From Candidatus Omnitrophota bacterium (GTDB lineage Bacteria; Omnitrophota; Gorgyraeia; Gygaellales; Profunditerraquicolaceae), in the NCBI GenBank assembly GCA_903882345.1, contig CAIRWO010000070.1, positions 1 to 7,223 of the forward strand: DNA of 7,223 nucleotides, given 5' to 3'. A program made the position numbers and the translations under genes. Numbering within the stretch: position 1 is the stretch's first letter; every line of letters starts with the position of its first letter. This document shows positions 6,071 through 7,223 of this stretch, in pieces. Below the pieces are notes generated by a model. That model did no database searches. It was not told the DNA's origin and saw only the letters and a list, made by a program, of their open reading frames with translations.

Positions 6071-6537
6071 ATTTTTTTAAGTTCCTCATTAATCTTGGCG
6101 ACCTGGCTGAAATATAATTCCGGCTTTATGTCTTCTTTCTCCCGGCGTTTATCATTGGGGGAGCGGCCGATAAATTCTTCCACGCTCATTGTCTTTACCC
6201 CGCAGCATTTGACAAAAACAACGATCTCTTTATCGTCGGAGACAACAACGGTATTCTTCTTATCTTGTGATCTTTCGATTATCCTTTTTATCTGATCGTC
6301 GGCGCTGGAATCTTCTGAAAAGATAACGTTGATACGGCTGTCCGAAGCCTGGAGGCGGGAATCAGAAAGATAGCCGTCAAAGACAATGGTTACTTTATTC
6401 TTTAAGCTTCCGCAAAGATTTTTTGATGTTATTAACTCGACCAGCGAAACCGGAGAACCCCTTGTCTTTCTACTGGAGCGGGGAAACAGGCGGTGATTTA
6501 TGATGTTGTACCCGTCGATGACGTATTGTAAAGACAT
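6058..6537 (-). CDS. NYN-domain (YacP/Rae1-like) predicted ribonuclease
   Basis: The 159-aa protein resembles the YacP/DUF901 branch of the PIN-like NYN family, whose Bacillus member Rae1 is a ribosome-associated mRNA endonuclease. Visible motifs are YVIDGYNIIN (D8, N11) at the extreme N-terminus, VTIVFDG (D54), IFSEDSSADDQIKRIIERS (acidic D80/D81), and TVVVSDDKEIV (D101/D102): the acidic set expected for metal-dependent cleavage. A basic, charged C-terminal helix follows (about 127-159). Endoribonuclease activity is inferred from the family; the target is unknown. The start is placed at the ATG at 6537 because GGAGGG (6545-6550) lies 7 bases upstream and the family motif begins directly after it. 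A TTG five codons upstream would put that ribosome site inside the gene. Its first 22 codons overlap the end of the flippase gene in another frame, and its last codons overlap the MBL start. Confidence 0.8.
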   Translation of the reverse strand: MSLQYVIDGYNIINHRLFPRSSRKTRGSPVSLVELITSKNLCGSLKNKVTIVFDGYLSDSRLQASDSRINVIFSEDSSADDQIKRIIERSQDKKNTVVVSDDKEIVVFVKCCGVKTMSVEEFIGRSPNDKRREKEDIKPELYFSQVAKINEELKKIWLE

Positions 6538-7223
6538 AAATGATCCCTCCAAGGCTTCCGCATATCAGAATGAAGGAAAAGTTTAAAAGCGACATCGCAA
6601 AAGCCAGATCCTTACATACCCCAGCCTTAGCAAAGAAGTATATTGTGCTGGCATCGCGCAGGCCGAGGCCACCGATAGAAATCGGCAGCAGCGTAATCGC
6701 ACCGATAACCGGCATGAATACAAAAAAATAAGCAATATTTATTTTAATCCCCAAAGACAGGCCGAGCAGATAAAAAGACAGCGGCGCGGTAAGCTGGACA
6801 AGCAGCGATAAACCAAGGTTATTAAAAATCACTTTTTTGTCCCTGCTAAAAAGGTGAATTTCCTGATGCAGGCCGGTGATTGTTTCCCTTATCTTTACTG
6901 AGCCCGGGGAATCCAGGAACCGGTTTACCTTTGAATAAATATACTTATTAAAAAGTACAAGCAGGATAACGACTAACAAGACGAGTATTATAAATACGGG
7001 AATAAGCACTGATACGTCCTCTACAAATCTCCAGCCAAACATGACCGCAAGCAAGGCAAGTATGACCAGGCCGATGTAACCGCTTAAACGGTCCAAAAGC
7101 ACAGTGGCGACAACTTCTTTAGGTTTTTTGGTATGCGACCCCAGATCAATGCTGCGCACAAGGTCTCCACCGATAGTCGAAGGTAGGAATAGATTAAAAA
7201 ATATGCCTCCGGCAAAAGATATG
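6470..7223 (-). CDS. Flippase-like / lysylphosphatidylglycerol synthase TM-domain membrane protein (N-terminus outside the window)
   Basis: The reading frame stays open to the window edge (first full codon at 7222), giving about 250 residues with the beginning missing. It carries family hallmarks: NLFLPSTIGGDLVRSIDLG at the visible start, LLDRLSGYIG further on, and LPISIGGLGLRDAS (PF03706-type). About six hydrophobic segments are visible, the last ending in IICGSLGGIIYVF-like sequence before a short basic tail. This family includes the membrane part of MprF and standalone AglD-like proteins near glycolipid genes; there is no room for the soluble aminoacyl-transferase domain after the membrane part, so this is the standalone type. 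Transport or flipping of a lipid-linked substrate is a family-level inference. The GTG at 7159 is not a real start, since the conserved GGD motif lies upstream in the same frame. The last 68 bp overlap the NYN gene. Confidence 0.85.
   Translation of the reverse strand, partial: ISFAGGIFFNLFLPSTIGGDLVRSIDLGSHTKKPKEVVATVLLDRLSGYIGLVILALLAVMFGWRFVEDVSVLIPVFIILVLLVVILLVLFNKYIYSKVNRFLDSPGSVKIRETITGLHQEIHLFSRDKKVIFNNLGLSLLVQLTAPLSFYLLGLSLGIKINIAYFFVFMPVIGAITLLPISIGGLGLRDASTIYFFAKAGVCKDLAFAMSLLNFSFILICGSLGGIIYVFTIRHRRVQHHKSPPVSPLQ
6545..6550 (-). promoter_or_regulatory. Ribosome binding site that fixes the NYN gene start
   Basis: GGAGGG on the minus strand, 7 bases ahead of the ATG at 6537, is among the strongest Shine-Dalgarno matches in the window. 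It lies inside the flippase coding sequence, where it encodes part of the Gly-Gly-Ile of the last membrane segment. It supports the ATG start over the TTG at 6552. Confidence 0.8.

Noticed and set aside
6550..6552. TTG as start of the NYN gene
   Set aside because: It would place the GGAGGG ribosome site inside the gene; the ATG at 6537 is ideally spaced and directly precedes the conserved motif.
7157..7159. GTG as start codon of the flippase-like gene
   Set aside because: The same frame continues upstream to the window edge and encodes the conserved NLFLPSTIGGD motif, so the gene is truncated by the window, not started there.
1..7223. CRISPR array, prophage, toxin-antitoxin or defence system
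   Set aside because: No spaced direct repeats, phage genes, transposase or small paired genes were seen; the window is housekeeping in character.

Overview
The window is one compact, all-minus-strand stretch of bacterial chromosome made almost entirely of housekeeping genes. Read in the direction of transcription (right to left) it holds a 5'-truncated flippase-like membrane protein, a NYN/YacP-type nuclease-fold protein, a metallo-beta-lactamase-fold hydrolase, a promoter, a CvpA-family membrane protein, a NIF3/DUF34 protein, a structured 182-bp gap with two inverted repeats, DNA primase (dnaG), the primary sigma factor (rpoD), a terminator, and a tRNA-Ile(CAU) cut off by the window edge.

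The organism is a bacterium: bacterial-type DnaG with a CHC2 zinc site, full-length sigma-70, and Shine-Dalgarno sequences. Moderate GC, the tight packing, and a dnaG-rpoD pair preceded by cvpA and NIF3 instead of rpsU suggest an uncultured Gram-negative-type lineage, for example Omnitrophota or a neighbour. This is an impression from protein style, not a proof.

Layout: (1) 6058-7223, flippase -> NYN -> MBL, with overlapping reading frames and so probably one translationally coupled unit whose promoter lies outside the window. (2) 5199-5287, an 89-bp gap with a near-consensus sigma-70 promoter (TTGACA-17-TATACT, extended -10) and a perfect 12-bp palindrome touching its -35 side. (3) 3745-5198, cvpA and NIF3 separated by 2 bp. 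(4) 3563-3744, a non-coding gap with a 10-bp hairpin and a larger 17-18-bp inverted repeat with TAA on both sides, which could be a miniature transposable element or an mRNA structure in the dnaG leader. (5) 258-3562, dnaG and rpoD, 5 bp apart, the rpoD ribosome site lying inside the end of dnaG. (6) 69-257, the rpoD terminator and the tRNA promoter. (7) 1-68, the tRNA.

How they fit together: dnaG and rpoD form the core of the classical macromolecular-synthesis operon (replication priming plus housekeeping transcription), here apparently driven from the cvpA promoter and possibly modulated by the structured gap. The sigma factor encoded here should recognise both promoters in the window, which share the 11-mer TGTTATACTTT. 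I see no phage, CRISPR, toxin-antitoxin or defence genes. The most unusual DNA is the inverted-repeat element between NIF3 and dnaG.
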